Source: Zygotorulaspora mrakii (Eukaryota > Ascomycota > Saccharomycetes > Saccharomycetales > Saccharomycetaceae). Taken from it: 64,000 bases of DNA. The DNA lies in assembly GCF_013402915.1 (NCBI RefSeq), contig NC_050724.1:620001-684000 (forward strand). The letters are read 5' to 3'. A program made the translations under genes and the position numbers. Shown here one piece after another: positions 49,392 through 61,973 of this stretch. Under the pieces are notes generated by a model, which saw only the letters and a program-made list of their open reading frames with translations, was not told where the DNA came from and did not search any database. The stretch's first letter is position 1; every line of letters starts with the position of its first letter.

Positions 49392-52058
49392 TTAAACTCC
49401 GGAGGATCCGAATTTAGACGCCCAGTCTTCGTATTTCTGTAGTCCCTCTTGTGAAACAGACGGCTTGATATAGTTGAGACTGCTCTTGAAGTCGTCCAGG
49501 GTTATGGGTCTCACCAGCTCGGTTGGTGTCAGGAGAAGCTTGTCTCCTAACTCTCTCAGTGGTCCCATTGCTGCGTCTTTTGCTAAAGAAGTCAAATCAC
49601 TGCCCGAAAACCCATCTGTCAAATTGAGTAATTCTAGGAAGTCCTCATTTGCCATTGTGTGCTTCTGATATGATAGAAGTCTTTTCAATTGTGCGCTTCT
49701 GGTCTCTGGCTCGGGGAGTGGTATATACTGCCTTCTTACAAACCTTCTTCTGGCTGCCTCATCTATTGACCACGGTAGATTTGTGGCTGCCAATACTAGC
49801 ACTCTTTCATCGTCATCACCATCAGCATTGCTATGAGTATTCCCGGCCGCAGCACTGGACAAAGATGACCACTGGATGAGAAACTCGTTCTTAATTCTGC
49901 GACTGGACTCGTTCTCTCCCTCATTGTCTCGACTGCCCATGATAGAATCGATTTCATCGACGAAAACAATTGATGGTGATAGTTTTTTCGCTACAGCGAA
50001 CAGAGCGCGCACTAACTTCTCACTTTCACCGAGATATTTTGATGTTAAACTTGACGCGCTTATAGAAAAGAAAGTTGAATGAGACTCTGTAGCAACAGCT
50101 CGTGCTAACATTGTTTTACCAGTACCAGGTGGTCCAAACAAAAGCATTCCTCTCACAGGTTCCCTAAGACCACGGAAAAGATCTGGCCTCAGAAAAGGAT
50201 ATACGACTGCTTCTTTCAGTGAGCTTTTGGCACTTTCTAATCCCGCAATATCATCCCAATGCACCTCATCACCACGCACAACAATTTCAGCGAAGATTTG
50301 CTTAGCGGCAGTCTTATCGACACCTTGTAGAGATTCGATAATTTCGTTCTCGAGAACCTCCTTTAGCTGACTTCCGTTGAACTCAGGTTCTTGCCTCTTA
50401 TCTTCTGCCAATGGAACTTCAGGAGGTGGCGCTGATTTTTCTCTGGTTTGTCCTTTTGAATGAGAAGACGATTCGTTTGAAATCAGTGAATTCATTGAGT
50501 TTGCCTTCCCATTTCCACCGACCTGTACGCTTTTGATGTGTGCAGAGGAGCCCAAATCTTTTTTAGGTCTGGCAGTAGAAGGGCGACTCCCAACTGTAGA
50601 TCGAGACTGAGTTTTTTTGAAAGTCGACGTTGATGAAGTTAGGGAGTTCTTTTTTGGAAGAACTCTCCTTACCTGTTCGGGCTTCGTTCCCAGCACTAGT
50701 TTGGCCGCCTCAGTGGCTACTTGAGGTCTCTTCTCGTAGGAACTAGCTACTTTAGCCTTAGTTGGAAGAGATGGCACAATTGCTTGTTTGGGCGCTAATG
50801 CTGAAGTTGATTTGGTCGCTTTCAAGCGTAAACCTGGAATGGTTTTGGAGACTGGCTTTGTCTTTTTCGAAATAACGTTATCAGAAGAAACGCTAGTAGG
50901 ATTATGCAGAACAAAGGATTTATCGACTTCACTTTTGATTGTAGCTGCTCTACTGGTATTCTTCGAGGGCTTAGATTCTGAAAATAGTGGAATACCTGCA
51001 GAAGATGGTGTTTGATGCGGGAGAGATGGCGGGGCAGCGCTGGGAATTGGAGGTCTGTTTTTTATTATATTGGCAAATGTAGGCGTCGGTACTTCTGAAG
51101 ACTTTATAACAGGGAGTTCAGGAGCTGAAATGTTTGTTTTAACATCAAGAGGAGAAGAATTAATTGAAAGATTTGTTGTATTCTCCTCAAGGTCATTTAA
51201 AGCATAATCATCATCTCCACTACCAGATTCGTCCATTAAGCTACCATAATAGTCCTCGACATCGAATTCAAACTGATCAGATAGTGGGCTAGTGACTTTA
51301 TATTGGTCTCTTTGCCGGTCCTCTCCGTCTTCCTCTCCGTCTTCCTCTCCTTCAGACTCTTGAGCTAAAACTATGAGGTCAATATTATCATCAAAGTCCT
51401 CAAATTGGTTCTGATCATCTTTTCTAACTTGGTTAGCTTTTATTAGTGGTTTAGATGGAGTGAAATTAACCTTGTTGCGACTTTGAACTTTGGAACCGCT
51501 TGAGCGGAAGTCGTTCGTTGATGGCTGATTATAGGCTCTGAGCGATTTAAGTTTAGGATCCCGTAGCGTCGTAGCCATTTTCCTCGAGGATAAAGGGGTA
51601 GCACTCTCACGAAACATAGGAGGCCTCCTGTTGAATGATGATTTTCGACTGTCAGGTGCCGTTACAGTGTGCTTTGATGAAGTCCTTGTAGTCGAGGTTG
51701 CACTTTTGGTTCTTACCTCATCTTCCTGATATAATGCTTTGACCCTCTCCAAATGGTCAAGACTCTTATTATACAGTTCTCGTAGACCTGACTTTATATT
51801 AAGTTCTTCCCTAGTATATGATTGCACGTTAGGATACTCGTGCTCGATCACCGTTAAGCGGTACATTACGTCTGTGTTCAAAGCCTTCCATCCTTGCAAT
51901 GCACCTTTATAGTTCTTTTGATCCTCCAGTTTCAAGTAAAATATTGTTTCATTCGCAATTTTACCATATAACTCCGTCAGATCCGTCAGTGGCTGTTGAG
52001 GTCTCTTCCGCAGCCTGGTAAATTTCGACAGGAGGTGATAGTTTCCAGAGCTTTCCAT
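49392..52058 (-). CDS. SAP1: AAA ATPase Sap1
   Basis: 888 aa (S. cerevisiae Sap1 897, YER047C). A meiotic-clade AAA ATPase related to Yta6, Vps4 and spastin, named for interaction with Sin1; function unclear. The N-terminal about 100 residues are helical and MIT-like ([21 protein letters not shown]), followed by a long Ser/Pro/Lys-rich linker. The AAA domain lies at about 600-800: Walker A GPPGTGKT near residue 642, Walker [10 protein letters not shown], sensor [19 protein letters not shown] with the Arg finger, then the Vps4-type C-terminal segment. The longest frame begins at a TTG; ATG at 52058. Confidence 0.95.
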   Translation of the reverse strand: MESSGNYHLLSKFTRLRKRPQQPLTDLTELYGKIANETIFYLKLEDQKNYKGALQGWKALNTDVMYRLTVIEHEYPNVQSYTREELNIKSGLRELYNKSLDHLERVKALYQEDEVRTKSATSTTRTSSKHTVTAPDSRKSSFNRRPPMFRESATPLSSRKMATTLRDPKLKSLRAYNQPSTNDFRSSGSKVQSRNKVNFTPSKPLIKANQVRKDDQNQFEDFDDNIDLIVLAQESEGEEDGEEDGEDRQRDQYKVTSPLSDQFEFDVEDYYGSLMDESGSGDDDYALNDLEENTTNLSINSSPLDVKTNISAPELPVIKSSEVPTPTFANIIKNRPPIPSAAPPSLPHQTPSSAGIPLFSESKPSKNTSRAATIKSEVDKSFVLHNPTSVSSDNVISKKTKPVSKTIPGLRLKATKSTSALAPKQAIVPSLPTKAKVASSYEKRPQVATEAAKLVLGTKPEQVRRVLPKKNSLTSSTSTFKKTQSRSTVGSRPSTARPKKDLGSSAHIKSVQVGGNGKANSMNSLISNESSSHSKGQTREKSAPPPEVPLAEDKRQEPEFNGSQLKEVLENEIIESLQGVDKTAAKQIFAEIVVRGDEVHWDDIAGLESAKSSLKEAVVYPFLRPDLFRGLREPVRGMLLFGPPGTGKTMLARAVATESHSTFFSISASSLTSKYLGESEKLVRALFAVAKKLSPSIVFVDEIDSIMGSRDNEGENESSRRIKNEFLIQWSSLSSAAAGNTHSNADGDDDERVLVLAATNLPWSIDEAARRRFVRRQYIPLPEPETRSAQLKRLLSYQKHTMANEDFLELLNLTDGFSGSDLTSLAKDAAMGPLRELGDKLLLTPTELVRPITLDDFKSSLNYIKPSVSQEGLQKYEDWASKFGSSGV
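51320..51352. repeat. 12-bp tandem repeat in SAP1
   Basis: CCTCTCCGTCTT occurs twice exactly (51320-51331, 51332-51343), followed by a partial third unit. It encodes an acidic GEED repeat in the Sap1 linker, in frame. Confidence 0.9.
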
Positions 52059-52319
52059 CAGAGCCTGAAGATCCTTCTTTCGCACTTGATAAAACAAAAT
52101 AGCTTCTGGAAGACAGGATTGCGACGTACTCAGTTTTTTGGAGTCTTATTCAGGTATCAATTTTGTAAAAAAATACAAACTCTAGCACTGCAGATCAGCC
52201 TCGCTCAACGCGAGGAAAGACGATTTCCCTAAGAAGCACGATTTACCTATCAGTTTGCATATTTATAAAATGCGGCTATGGATAAGGTGTATTCAACTTC
52301 CGTACTGCAATGAAATAAA

Positions 52320-53765
52320 CTACAAAAGAATATAAATTGACCACAACAATCCGGTAAGCAATGCGCTTACTTTAGAAATCCACCAAACATGCTGAATAGT
52401 GAAGGGACATAAGCTAAAATACCATTCCCAAAGGCCAGTTTTCTTATTAAAGTGACCTGTTACAAGTCCAGTATTTCCATGAAATTCGCCCATCATTGCC
52501 TTGACTGTGATTTCTTGGACCGATAATAACTCTCCGGGGGACTCGATTTTTTTGGAAGCTTTCCAATCCCCAGACGTAGAGTTCTTGTTGTAATAAGTTT
52601 CGCAGCCTACATGATCATGACCAGTCAAAATAATTCCTGGTTTGTTATTATCAAAAATTAAGTTAAGAACTCTTTTCGTCACTTCTTCGCTCAAATGGTT
52701 ATGTGATCTCAGTAATTTCGATTTGTAAGGTTCTGGTTCGTAGACTTCCGGATAAAACCGGGTCTCAGGGCCATCAGAGCATATACCTTCTTCTTTATAA
52801 AGGGGAACATGAGTTAATAACACTGTACTACCTTTAAATCTTCTTTCAAATAGCTGGTATAAAAATTCCCAAGTAACATCGATAAACTCATTTTGCAACC
52901 CTGGACCTTCCAGTAGTAAGGAATCCAGTACGACAATTCGCCATGGATGATCAGTATCTGTATCATATTCTATCCAATAGTTATCGCTACCAAATAGTTC
53001 ATGAAATCTTGACAAATGTTGGTAAGTCACATCGCCTGAATACCCAATATCATGATTTCCTGTAATATTGATAAATAATGAATCCTCATTTTGTGGGTCC
53101 CAGGAGTAAACATTTTCGTGATGGAAACCTAAATCCCAAGGCTTTTCTGTTGCACGAATTTTATCCAGTTTTTTGCCCCAAGATTCCCAATCAACTTGAT
53201 ATTGACCATCTTTGTCATGATGCTCTGACTTGATTTGCTCCAATGATGAAATATCTCTGCCAAATATTCGACTCATGTAGCGGGAAGTCCGGTTGTAAAA
53301 CTCTGAGTCACCTATCCATTGAGAAGAAAAAAGATCTCCCATTACAGCTATATGTGAGGGGTGCAAACGTCTTCTCATTGTTGAGGCGATATGACCTAAG
53401 AAAAAATCATTCCCGAAAATGTCTAATCGTGTAATGTATGGCGTATTAGAAAATATTCCTTTTATCTGTGGATCTCCGAAAGCCATTAGGTGAATATCAG
53501 CTGGATCGTCGTTTTTTGTAGTCTCTTCATCAGGCTTTCCCGGCAAAAGTTGCTCTTTGACATCAAACAAATATCTCTTGCTGTAATAGACAACCTTCTC
53601 CCAACTACTAAGTAGATCTACCGCTATGTCATCATCATTTTGCGTACATTTCCATGAACATTTCGATGGGTGAACCGATGGGTACGTAGCCGTATATATG
53701 TTGGTGACGATCGCTAGGAAAGTCCCAAATATGGCAATCTTCTTAAAAATTGATTTAGAAACCAT
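52320..53765 (-). CDS. TED1: ER calcineurin-like phosphoesterase Ted1
   Basis: 481 aa (S. cerevisiae Ted1 473, YIL039W). An ER-membrane metallophosphoesterase that remodels GPI-anchor glycans so that GPI proteins leave with p24 carriers such as Emp24/Erv25. An N-terminal membrane anchor (about 8-28) and a C-terminal one (about 460-480) flank the luminal phosphoesterase. Metal-binding motifs in order: GDPQ (residue about 97), GDLF, GNHDIG, TGHDH (about 395) and the THVPLY histidine. Membrane topology and motifs match the orthologue and human PGAP5/MPPE1. Confidence 0.96.
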   Translation of the reverse strand: MVSKSIFKKIAIFGTFLAIVTNIYTATYPSVHPSKCSWKCTQNDDDIAVDLLSSWEKVVYYSKRYLFDVKEQLLPGKPDEETTKNDDPADIHLMAFGDPQIKGIFSNTPYITRLDIFGNDFFLGHIASTMRRRLHPSHIAVMGDLFSSQWIGDSEFYNRTSRYMSRIFGRDISSLEQIKSEHHDKDGQYQVDWESWGKKLDKIRATEKPWDLGFHHENVYSWDPQNEDSLFINITGNHDIGYSGDVTYQHLSRFHELFGSDNYWIEYDTDTDHPWRIVVLDSLLLEGPGLQNEFIDVTWEFLYQLFERRFKGSTVLLTHVPLYKEEGICSDGPETRFYPEVYEPEPYKSKLLRSHNHLSEEVTKRVLNLIFDNNKPGIILTGHDHVGCETYYNKNSTSGDWKASKKIESPGELLSVQEITVKAMMGEFHGNTGLVTGHFNKKTGLWEWYFSLCPFTIQHVWWISKVSALLTGLLWSIYILL

Positions 53766-54114
53766 CGCACGTCCTAAAGGCTGGTGAATTGGCCCTTTCT
53801 GGTTTTCTATAAGATAAACTTAAATACTAGAAAGTAAGCACATTTAGAATAAACTTGGCGCTTCGCGCAACAAGAGCTAAAATGACAGATGTCTTGAATA
53901 GGCGGAAAAAAATAAAGAGTAAAATAAATTAATAGTAATTTCTTTCATTGAATAATAAAGCAATGATAAATATAGTAACAGTTAGTATTTATAATACCTA
54001 TAGAGATCGTTATCAAGAATTAACTAGGAGTACAAAGTGGGCCTCTATTAGTAGAGAGTGTTTTAAGGAACAACAGATACGCCTTTTTGGGTTGGCATTA
54101 TAATTACTGGTAGC
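53766..54114 (-). other. TED1 promoter and CAJ1 3' flank
   Basis: 349 bp of AT-rich DNA between two minus-strand genes. No gene and no clear motif. Confidence 0.4.
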
Positions 54115-55281
54115 TCATATTCTCGATCTCTTTTTCTTCTTTTCCTTCTCCTTTTGCTGTTCACCTAAAATTAGCTCTTCAAAAACTCTCGCTTCCTCGG
54201 CCTCTTCCGGTGACCTCTTAGCCTTTGAGAATTTATCCGCCATTAACAGTAAACCCTTTGCTTTCAAGAGTCTTTCTTTTGTTGGAACCGTATTATCATT
54301 TAATATCTGATTACACACTTCTTTTAGTTTGGACTCCAATTCATATTTGGACATTGCCCACATGACACCTAGGGCTTTGCCTGCCATCATAGACTCAAAT
54401 TTAGCTCGTTCATATTCTTCCATTTCATCGAGATTTGTTTCGTTCATCTGTTCCATTGCTTTATAAGCATCCATACCTGTAGAAAGAAGACTATAAACAG
54501 ATTTTGCATTTCTCGCATTGTCACGAACACCAGTGTAAAGTTTGGAAATACCATGTGTCTTCTTGGACAATATAAAATTATTTGCCTTTGTTTTATAGCA
54601 CTTTGCCAAACAATGCAAGAGTTCAAGTCCGAAGCTTTCCAGCTTCATTTCTTCAATCTCTTGGTCCAATTTGCTAGTGAACTCATCCAAACGATTATCC
54701 TTTGATGCCAAGATATATGATTGCAAACGTCCATTCAACTTTTTAGCCAGCTCATTGACTTGAATCTTGATTTCTTCACGTCTTTTCTTCTCCATCTCAT
54801 ACATCTTTTCTTTCTGCGCTTTTGAGAGTTTTTTATCCAACTTAGCCTCATCATTCTTGGACGCTACGGAGCCTGCACCAGCGAGCTCCGTTGATGAAGA
54901 TTGCTCGCCGTTTTCCGTTTTAACTGGTTCCGTCTCTGCATCAACTTCATTCAAACCCTCAAGCATCGTAAACTCACCAATCCAATCCTTGAAACCGTCA
55001 CCGCCGAAAATTGCGCTGAAATACTCCGAGGCATCTTCGAAGCCTTGTTGTGGAACTGCATCGTCTTTACCAAATTGATCATATCTTGATCTCAATGAGG
55101 GATCACTCAGAACCTGATAGGCTTCACCAACCGCTTGGAATTTACTAGCTGCATCGGGATCATTTGGGTGCTTGTCAGGATGAGTCAACATCGCCTTCTT
55201 ACGGTAGGCTTTTTTGATTTCCAAAGCCGTAGCCGTTGGCTCAATTCCAAGGACGTCATAATACTCGGTATCTTTGACCAT
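54115..55281 (-). CDS. CAJ1: J-domain chaperone Caj1
   Basis: 388 aa (S. cerevisiae Caj1 391, YER048C). A class II/III Hsp40 with an N-terminal J domain (about 4-70: EYYDVLGIEPTATALEIKKA, HPD motif in LTHPDKHPND, QVLSDPSLRSRYDQFGKDDA), a Gly/acidic linker and a long helical C-terminal domain (about 165-385: KANNFILSKKTHGISKLYTG, AGKALGVMWAMSKYELE) characteristic of Caj1/Djp1-type J proteins, then a Lys-rich end. The longest frame opens at a GTG; ATG at 55281 gives MVKDTEYYDVLG like the orthologue. Confidence 0.97.
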   Translation of the reverse strand: MVKDTEYYDVLGIEPTATALEIKKAYRKKAMLTHPDKHPNDPDAASKFQAVGEAYQVLSDPSLRSRYDQFGKDDAVPQQGFEDASEYFSAIFGGDGFKDWIGEFTMLEGLNEVDAETEPVKTENGEQSSSTELAGAGSVASKNDEAKLDKKLSKAQKEKMYEMEKKRREEIKIQVNELAKKLNGRLQSYILASKDNRLDEFTSKLDQEIEEMKLESFGLELLHCLAKCYKTKANNFILSKKTHGISKLYTGVRDNARNAKSVYSLLSTGMDAYKAMEQMNETNLDEMEEYERAKFESMMAGKALGVMWAMSKYELESKLKEVCNQILNDNTVPTKERLLKAKGLLLMADKFSKAKRSPEEAEEARVFEELILGEQQKEKEKKKKRSRI

Positions 55282-55608
55282 TTCGAGTAGACCCACTCAC
55301 TTGTATATCTGAACCGACTGCGAATTACTTATGCAACTATAATGAAAACTATTTACCTTCAATAGGAGAAATTTATTAAAAGTTATACAAGAATTACCAT
55401 CAAAATGATCACGTGATAGAGCAGCTTACCATATATGTTCGAATACTGACGCGAGACAAGATACGACATAACCGTAGACTTGCTATGTCTTTCCAAGGGC
55501 TCCAATGTGTCTCTCTCTATACCACTATTGTCTTCCATTATTGTCTTGAATGCGTCAGACGCAATGACTGTTTTCTCCGTTGCACATGAGGGTCACTACA
55601 GATATTTT
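55282..55608 (-). other. CAJ1 promoter, APQ12 3' flank
   Basis: 327 bp. A TCACGTGA palindrome with core CACGTG at 55410-55415 is the only recognised motif. Confidence 0.45.
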
Positions 55609-56040
55609 TCAGAACAACTCCCGCAGCTTGGATGAAAGATAGCTCACTACCGCAGTCGAATGATCCGCAGATGACTTGGAAAGATAAGAGGTCCATCTGG
55701 AAAATACAATCTCGAGATCCCTGTTTTGCTTTATCAAACTGTAAAGCAGTGGCATGTCCTTGAACACAACTTGATCAAACCCCCGCAAAAATAAAAATAT
55801 GATAAACAGGCTGAGCGTCACGAATAGCATCCTCTTCAAAATAGTTGCGAGGTTACAAATGAGACGCCATGACGTATAGATAATCAACACGATTGATACA
55901 GTCAGAAAAACATTAGGATGCTCTTTACTGAATTTGGCAATTAGAGGAATGACTATTTGAATGAACCTGATGAGCTTTGTCAAAAAAAAAGCAATGTACT
56001 GCTCTAACTTTTGCTCTGGATGTTCTTGGGCCTCAACCAT
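55609..56040 (-). CDS. APQ12: Nuclear-envelope/ER membrane protein Apq12
   Basis: 143 aa (S. cerevisiae Apq12 138, YIL040W). A small nuclear-envelope/ER protein that acts with Brr6/Brl1 in nuclear pore biogenesis and membrane fluidity. Two membrane segments, about 44-62 (VFLTVSIVLIIYTSWRLI) and about 72-92 (FVTLSLFIIFLFLRGF), are separated by a short amphipathic loop, as known for the family. The sequence is divergent; position next to TED1 (YIL039W-YIL040W) carries much of the call. Confidence 0.85.
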   Translation of the reverse strand: MVEAQEHPEQKLEQYIAFFLTKLIRFIQIVIPLIAKFSKEHPNVFLTVSIVLIIYTSWRLICNLATILKRMLFVTLSLFIIFLFLRGFDQVVFKDMPLLYSLIKQNRDLEIVFSRWTSYLSKSSADHSTAVVSYLSSKLRELF

Positions 56041-56471
56041 TTGGTAAATCGTATACTTCTTAGCTACTGTACCGATTGTTTTGGTTCAGCGATGATGTTG
56101 ACCTCTATATCATTTTTTTTCATGTGTTGTTCTTTCTATGCAACTTTAACATTACTCTCCGGCATCATTTCAAAAAACAAAACGAAAACATGTCAGTCAT
56201 GACATATTGAAAGAATTGGTTGACTGCGCCCATCATGGATATTGCACTAAATGCGTTGAAGGTGCATTTTAATGAGTGCACATCTATCGAGAGTGCGTGG
56301 CTTTACTGGACTTATCGGCACCAGCCTGATTAGACTAGACGATAGAAATATATGAACAAAGGAGGACCAGCAATCGTAACAAAAAGAACAAAAACGTGTC
56401 GCGAGAGTTCTTGATATCTAAGGAAAGAGTGAGTTACCCTCAGAGCTATTGATACTAGACTGGAGAGACAT
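56041..56471. other. Gene-free region between APQ12 and the first LTR
   Basis: 431 bp. APQ12 promoter on the left; nothing else recognised. Confidence 0.4.
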
Positions 56472-56909
56472 TGATAATACTATGATATTCGATTATAGAG
56501 ATATATAATTCCTTGATTTTCTATATCATGAATTGAGATAAAACTAATCGAACTTGGATAATATCAGGAAAATACGTCAGTATTTATACCTAACATTTTG
56601 CACCTATTGAACCATAAGAGAGGACGACGAGTGAAGAATTTTCATCGTCATCACACCATTTCCTGTTCCAAAGAATCCACAGTACAACTGTTATTTTGTG
56701 TTCATTCCATAGACTCCTTCGTAGTCAGACTCCTGAATTGTAAACGTCTCGCGATAGATTATCATCCGATATCTTTCCAGGATCGATTGATATTCTGTTA
56801 GGGCTTCATCTGGCTTCGTTTATTTTGTTTTACAGACCAATTGTCTTGTTTCTGATTCTTATATGTCATCTCTTTAATATATCTTACAATATCGATTTAT
56901 ATTTCAACA
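56472..56909 (-). mobile_element. Solo LTR, copy 1 (438 bp)
   Basis: Reads TGTTGAAATATAAATCG... on the minus strand and ends ...GTATTATCA, so it has TG...CA ends like Ty1/copia LTRs. It is a close relative, by eye about nine in ten bases, of 57089-57527. No matching 5-bp target duplication was seen (GACAT on one side, AGAGG on the other). No internal gag/pol sequence adjoins it. Confidence 0.85.
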
Positions 56910-57088
56910 AGAGGGGACGACAGCACAAGTTATGAGATGGAGCGACAGAAAGTTCTTCACTCGCTGTGCTCTCTTATAATTCAAAACAGTTTGTTCGGTG
57001 CGCATGAATTCGGCACTTTCAGCAGATATTCATATTTATAAAGAATGTTTTCTTCGGCGTTGTCGATAGTAACTTGGTTTGACATTGA
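56910..57088. other. 179-bp spacer between the two LTRs
   Basis: Not recognisable as retrotransposon interior, so the LTR pair is not a short remnant of one element with intact coding sequence. No gene seen. Confidence 0.5.
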
Positions 57089-57527
57089 TGATGATACTAT
57101 GATATTCAATTATAGAGATATATAATTCCTTGGTTTTCTATATCATGAATTGAGATAAGACTAATTGAACTTGGATTAACATCTGGAAAATACGTCAGTA
57201 TTTATACCTAATACTTCGCACCTATTGAACCATAAGAGAGGACGACGAGTGAAGAATTTTCATCGTCATCACACCATTTCTAGTCCCATAGAACCCACAG
57301 TACAACTGTTATTTCATGTTCCATGCCATAGACTCCTTCGTAGTCAGACTCCTGAGTTGTAAACGTCTCGTGATAGATTATCATCCGATATCTTTCCATT
57401 ATCGATTGACATTCTGTTAGGGTTTCATCTGACTTCGTTTATTTTGTTTTACAGACCAATTGTCTCTTTCTGATTCTTATAAGTCATCTCTTTAATATAT
57501 CTTACAATCTCGATTTATATTTCAACA
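57089..57527 (-). mobile_element. Solo LTR, copy 2 (439 bp)
   Basis: Second copy of the same LTR, same orientation, with TG...CA ends. Flanks ATTGA (57084-57088) and ATTCA (57528-57532) differ at one base and may be a decayed 5-bp target duplication. It ends 103 bp upstream of tRNA-Gln, the usual target zone of Ty1-like elements. Confidence 0.87.
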
Positions 57528-57630
57528 ATTCAGGCTAGTCGCAATTCATTTATTATTGATTTCATGTTTCGTAGACCCTTAGATTGAGGACAACCGAGCC
57601 CAATACGGCCATGATTTCAGAGCTTTGCCT

Positions 57631-57702
57631 GGTTCTATAGTGTAGTGGTTATCACTTTCGGTTTTGATCCGAACAACCCCGGTTCGAGTCCGGGTAGGAC
57701 CT
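57631..57702 (+). tRNA. tQ(UUG): tRNA-Gln(UUG)
   Basis: 72 nt with no intron. Acceptor GGTTCTA pairs with TAGGACC, T discriminator. D arm GTGTAGTGGTTATCAC, anticodon loop with TTG in GGTTTTGATCC, T arm GGTTCGAGTCC. Followed by a T7 Pol III terminator (57704-57710). Confidence 0.97.
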
Positions 57703-58161
57703 CTTTTTTTGATATTTTTCACTCCCTCTCTCTATAAATCAGAAAAGAAGCTGATTAATTGAAGATCCCACATTGCTCCATAGAATCGAACAAGCTGAAG
57801 GTGCTTAGGCTATCTTGTCCTTGCTGACTGTTGCGAGGGTTATCTTTCCAGTTCACATACCGCACTGTGGCTTCCAGGTCCGTAGCGCTCTTGCGCTGCC
57901 ATTACTATTTTTTCGACGGCAGGCAGGGCGTCCGTACGAATCTCTCGCCATGGAAAATTATTAATTCTTAGTAATGTGTTTACAATATGATTACACAAGC
58001 GGCACCCGCAATCGGTTGAATTACAGATCTATATAAGGAATGGACATCACAGTCTCTCAATAATGCTAGTTTTGGTGCGAATGTTCAATCGAAAGCTCTA
58101 CTGAGATTATAGGATTCTACGAATGCTCTTCGGTTTGATACAAAAATCCAAAAAAGAAGAT
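57703..58161 (+). promoter_or_regulatory. HBN1 promoter region
   Basis: 459 bp. TTAGTAA (57968-57974) is a Yap1-type site (reverse of TTACTAA) about 190 bp upstream of the ATG, and TATATAAG (about 58028-58035) is a TATA box. This fits an oxidative-stress gene. No gene in the gap. Confidence 0.55.
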
Positions 58162-58752
58162 ATGGCTACTACCAGTGCTGCAGCTAGTTTCTTGAAATCA
58201 ATTGCGACCCGTCGTACTATCTACGCTTTGAAGCCAGAATTGCCATCCAATGTCACCCTAGATGATGTGGAGGCAACCGTGCAAGAGGTGATCAAGCACA
58301 CACCAACCTCGTTCAACTCTCAAGTTAACAGGGCAATTATCCTGACAGGGGAAGCGCACAAGAAAGTGTGGGACCAGGTCGTCAACAGCATTCCGGACGA
58401 CTCAGGCAAGAGGAGACCTACCTCTGCGCGTGACGAGGCCTATGGTTCTGTCATCTTTTTCACCGATGATCTAGTCACCGAAAAGTTGCAAGCGGGCTTC
58501 CCGGCATGGGCTGCAGCCTTTCCACAATTTGCGGACCACTCTTCCGGTGCTGCCCAGATCGATACCTGGACTGCTTTCACAGAAATGGGTCTTGGCGCCC
58601 ATTTGCAGCATTACAACGGCTACATCAAGGCTGCCTTGCCAGCAGATGTTCCTACTCAATGGTCGATCCATGCCCAATTAGTATTTGGTGTACCAGCCGC
58701 TCCCGCAGGCGCCAAAGAATTCGGTAAGAACGAAGTGAAAGTCTACAAATAG
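58162..58752 (+). CDS. HBN1: Nitroreductase-like protein, Hbn1/Frm2 family
   Basis: 196 aa (S. cerevisiae Hbn1 193, YCL026C-B; Frm2 is a paralogue). An FMN/NAD(P)H nitroreductase-fold protein implicated in oxidative-stress response. Family blocks: FLKSIATRRTIYALKPELP, TPTSFNSQVNRAIILTGEAHKKVW (in parts), ARDEAYGSVIFFTDD, FPAWAAAFPQFADHSSGAAQ and EMGLGAHLQHYNGYIKAALP. ATG at 58162 (MATTSAAASF) gives the family length; an in-frame ATG 13 codons upstream (58123) is possible. The site between tRNA-Gln and ISD11 is not its S. cerevisiae location. Confidence 0.93.
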   Translation: MATTSAAASFLKSIATRRTIYALKPELPSNVTLDDVEATVQEVIKHTPTSFNSQVNRAIILTGEAHKKVWDQVVNSIPDDSGKRRPTSARDEAYGSVIFFTDDLVTEKLQAGFPAWAAAFPQFADHSSGAAQIDTWTAFTEMGLGAHLQHYNGYIKAALPADVPTQWSIHAQLVFGVPAAPAGAKEFGKNEVKVYK

Positions 58753-59134
58753 ACTTACATTTCCAATTGAAAATAAGTAATCGTCATAACACATAAATAT
58801 TTTATAAACAATGGACTTGAAGGGATTTTAACTTCTAAATGCGTAGTGTTTAAGGTGTTTATCAGCTTATTTCGTTGATACCTGCCGGAAATAAGTATTA
58901 TTCGGGTAATAAACTTGGCGACGTGAAAGGCGATCTTCATGGCGGAAATTAAACAGATTGCCCTGCAAAACGGTAAAGTCATATACTTTCTCGAAATTGG
59001 ATGTGAAATATGGATTTATAAGAGATAGGGTTTCCTAGTGAAGGTCTTATCAGAGCTGTATCTGATAGTTGTTAATTGCTCAGATTCTCTGGCTGTCGTG
59101 ACAAGGCTTTTTCAAGATTTCTTTTGTTTGGAAA
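58753..59134 (+). other. HBN1 3' flank and ISD11 promoter
   Basis: 382 bp. No gene or clear motif recognised. Confidence 0.4.
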
Positions 59135-59428
59135 ATGCCAGCTGTTTCACCAAGCAGGCGACAGGTGCTTCGTCTGTACAAGCAACTCATCAAGAATGCT
59201 AATCAGTTCAACGACTACAATTTCAGGGAATACTTTTTAAGAAGAGCTAGAAATACTTTCAAGGAGAACAAAAGCGTACAGGATGCGGCTAAACTGCAGT
59301 CGCTCTTTGCGGAGGGTCAGAGAGATCTGGGTATCCTGAAGAGACAATCCATCATATCGCAGATGTACACCTTCGACAAGCTAGTGGTCGAGCCACTTCA
59401 TAAGCATGGTTTCAAGCCATCTACGTGA
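59135..59428 (+). CDS. ISD11: Mitochondrial iron-sulphur desulfurase partner Isd11
   Basis: 97 aa (S. cerevisiae Isd11 94, YER048W-A). A LYR-family matrix protein that binds and stabilises cysteine desulfurase Nfs1 for Fe-S cluster synthesis. The motif here is LYK ([15 protein letters not shown]), as in the S. cerevisiae protein. [18 protein letters not shown] and the C-terminal [20 protein letters not shown] are typical. Small single-exon gene next to TPA1, as in YER048W-A/YER049W. Confidence 0.97.
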   Translation: MPAVSPSRRQVLRLYKQLIKNANQFNDYNFREYFLRRARNTFKENKSVQDAAKLQSLFAEGQRDLGILKRQSIISQMYTFDKLVVEPLHKHGFKPST

Positions 59429-59888
59429 GCACTTGATAATCAGATCAACAAAGAAGAAACTAAGAAATCCGTTACGACATGATATGACACAAAAACGAGT
59501 GGTGGTGGATGGGTACATTTTAGCGCATATTCTTCTATACGTCATCTTCTTCTACTAGCAGTATATATACAAGACCATGTCTTCCATTCCATTCCATTAC
59601 TATGTCCGATTAAATTCCTAATATTCAATAAATGAACATTTTAAGCTGTATAAATAAATCACTAAATGCATAATATTTTTGTAATGGCTTCTCTGCTGTT
59701 TTTTTTTTTTTTTTTTTTTTTCACTTGTCGTTTGGGTGAATTCGATATCCATCAGCTCACCTCATCGCATAAAAAAAATGGATTGAAGGTCCAGTGAAAT
59801 TTAACGATTATATAAGAGTTATAAACGACCATTTTCCAGATATTTTTGATCACTGGTTCACAGCACTATACCGGAGAATTTGAGGTAA
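59429..59888 (+). other. ISD11 3' flank and TPA1 promoter with T23 tract
   Basis: 460 bp. A run of 23 T (59699-59721) lies about 170 bp upstream of the TPA1 ATG; such tracts exclude nucleosomes. No gene seen. Confidence 0.6.
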
Positions 59889-61814
<1,926 letters not shown>

Positions 61815-61973
61815 TATCGTCAACTGTTTATACCTTTCCTATAGTTACAAACCAAAGATGAGTAAAATCAAATAAATATAAAAGAAAGCGATTGATAGAA
61901 TCTAGAAGTTTAAAACAGAAAAAAATATGAATAGGAAATCTTATCTAAAATTAAAGCTGTCAACAGTTAGCAC

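Noticed and set aside
56598..56801. 67-codon plus-strand frame
   Set aside because: It lies inside LTR copy 1 on the opposite strand and is not part of a retrotransposon gene.
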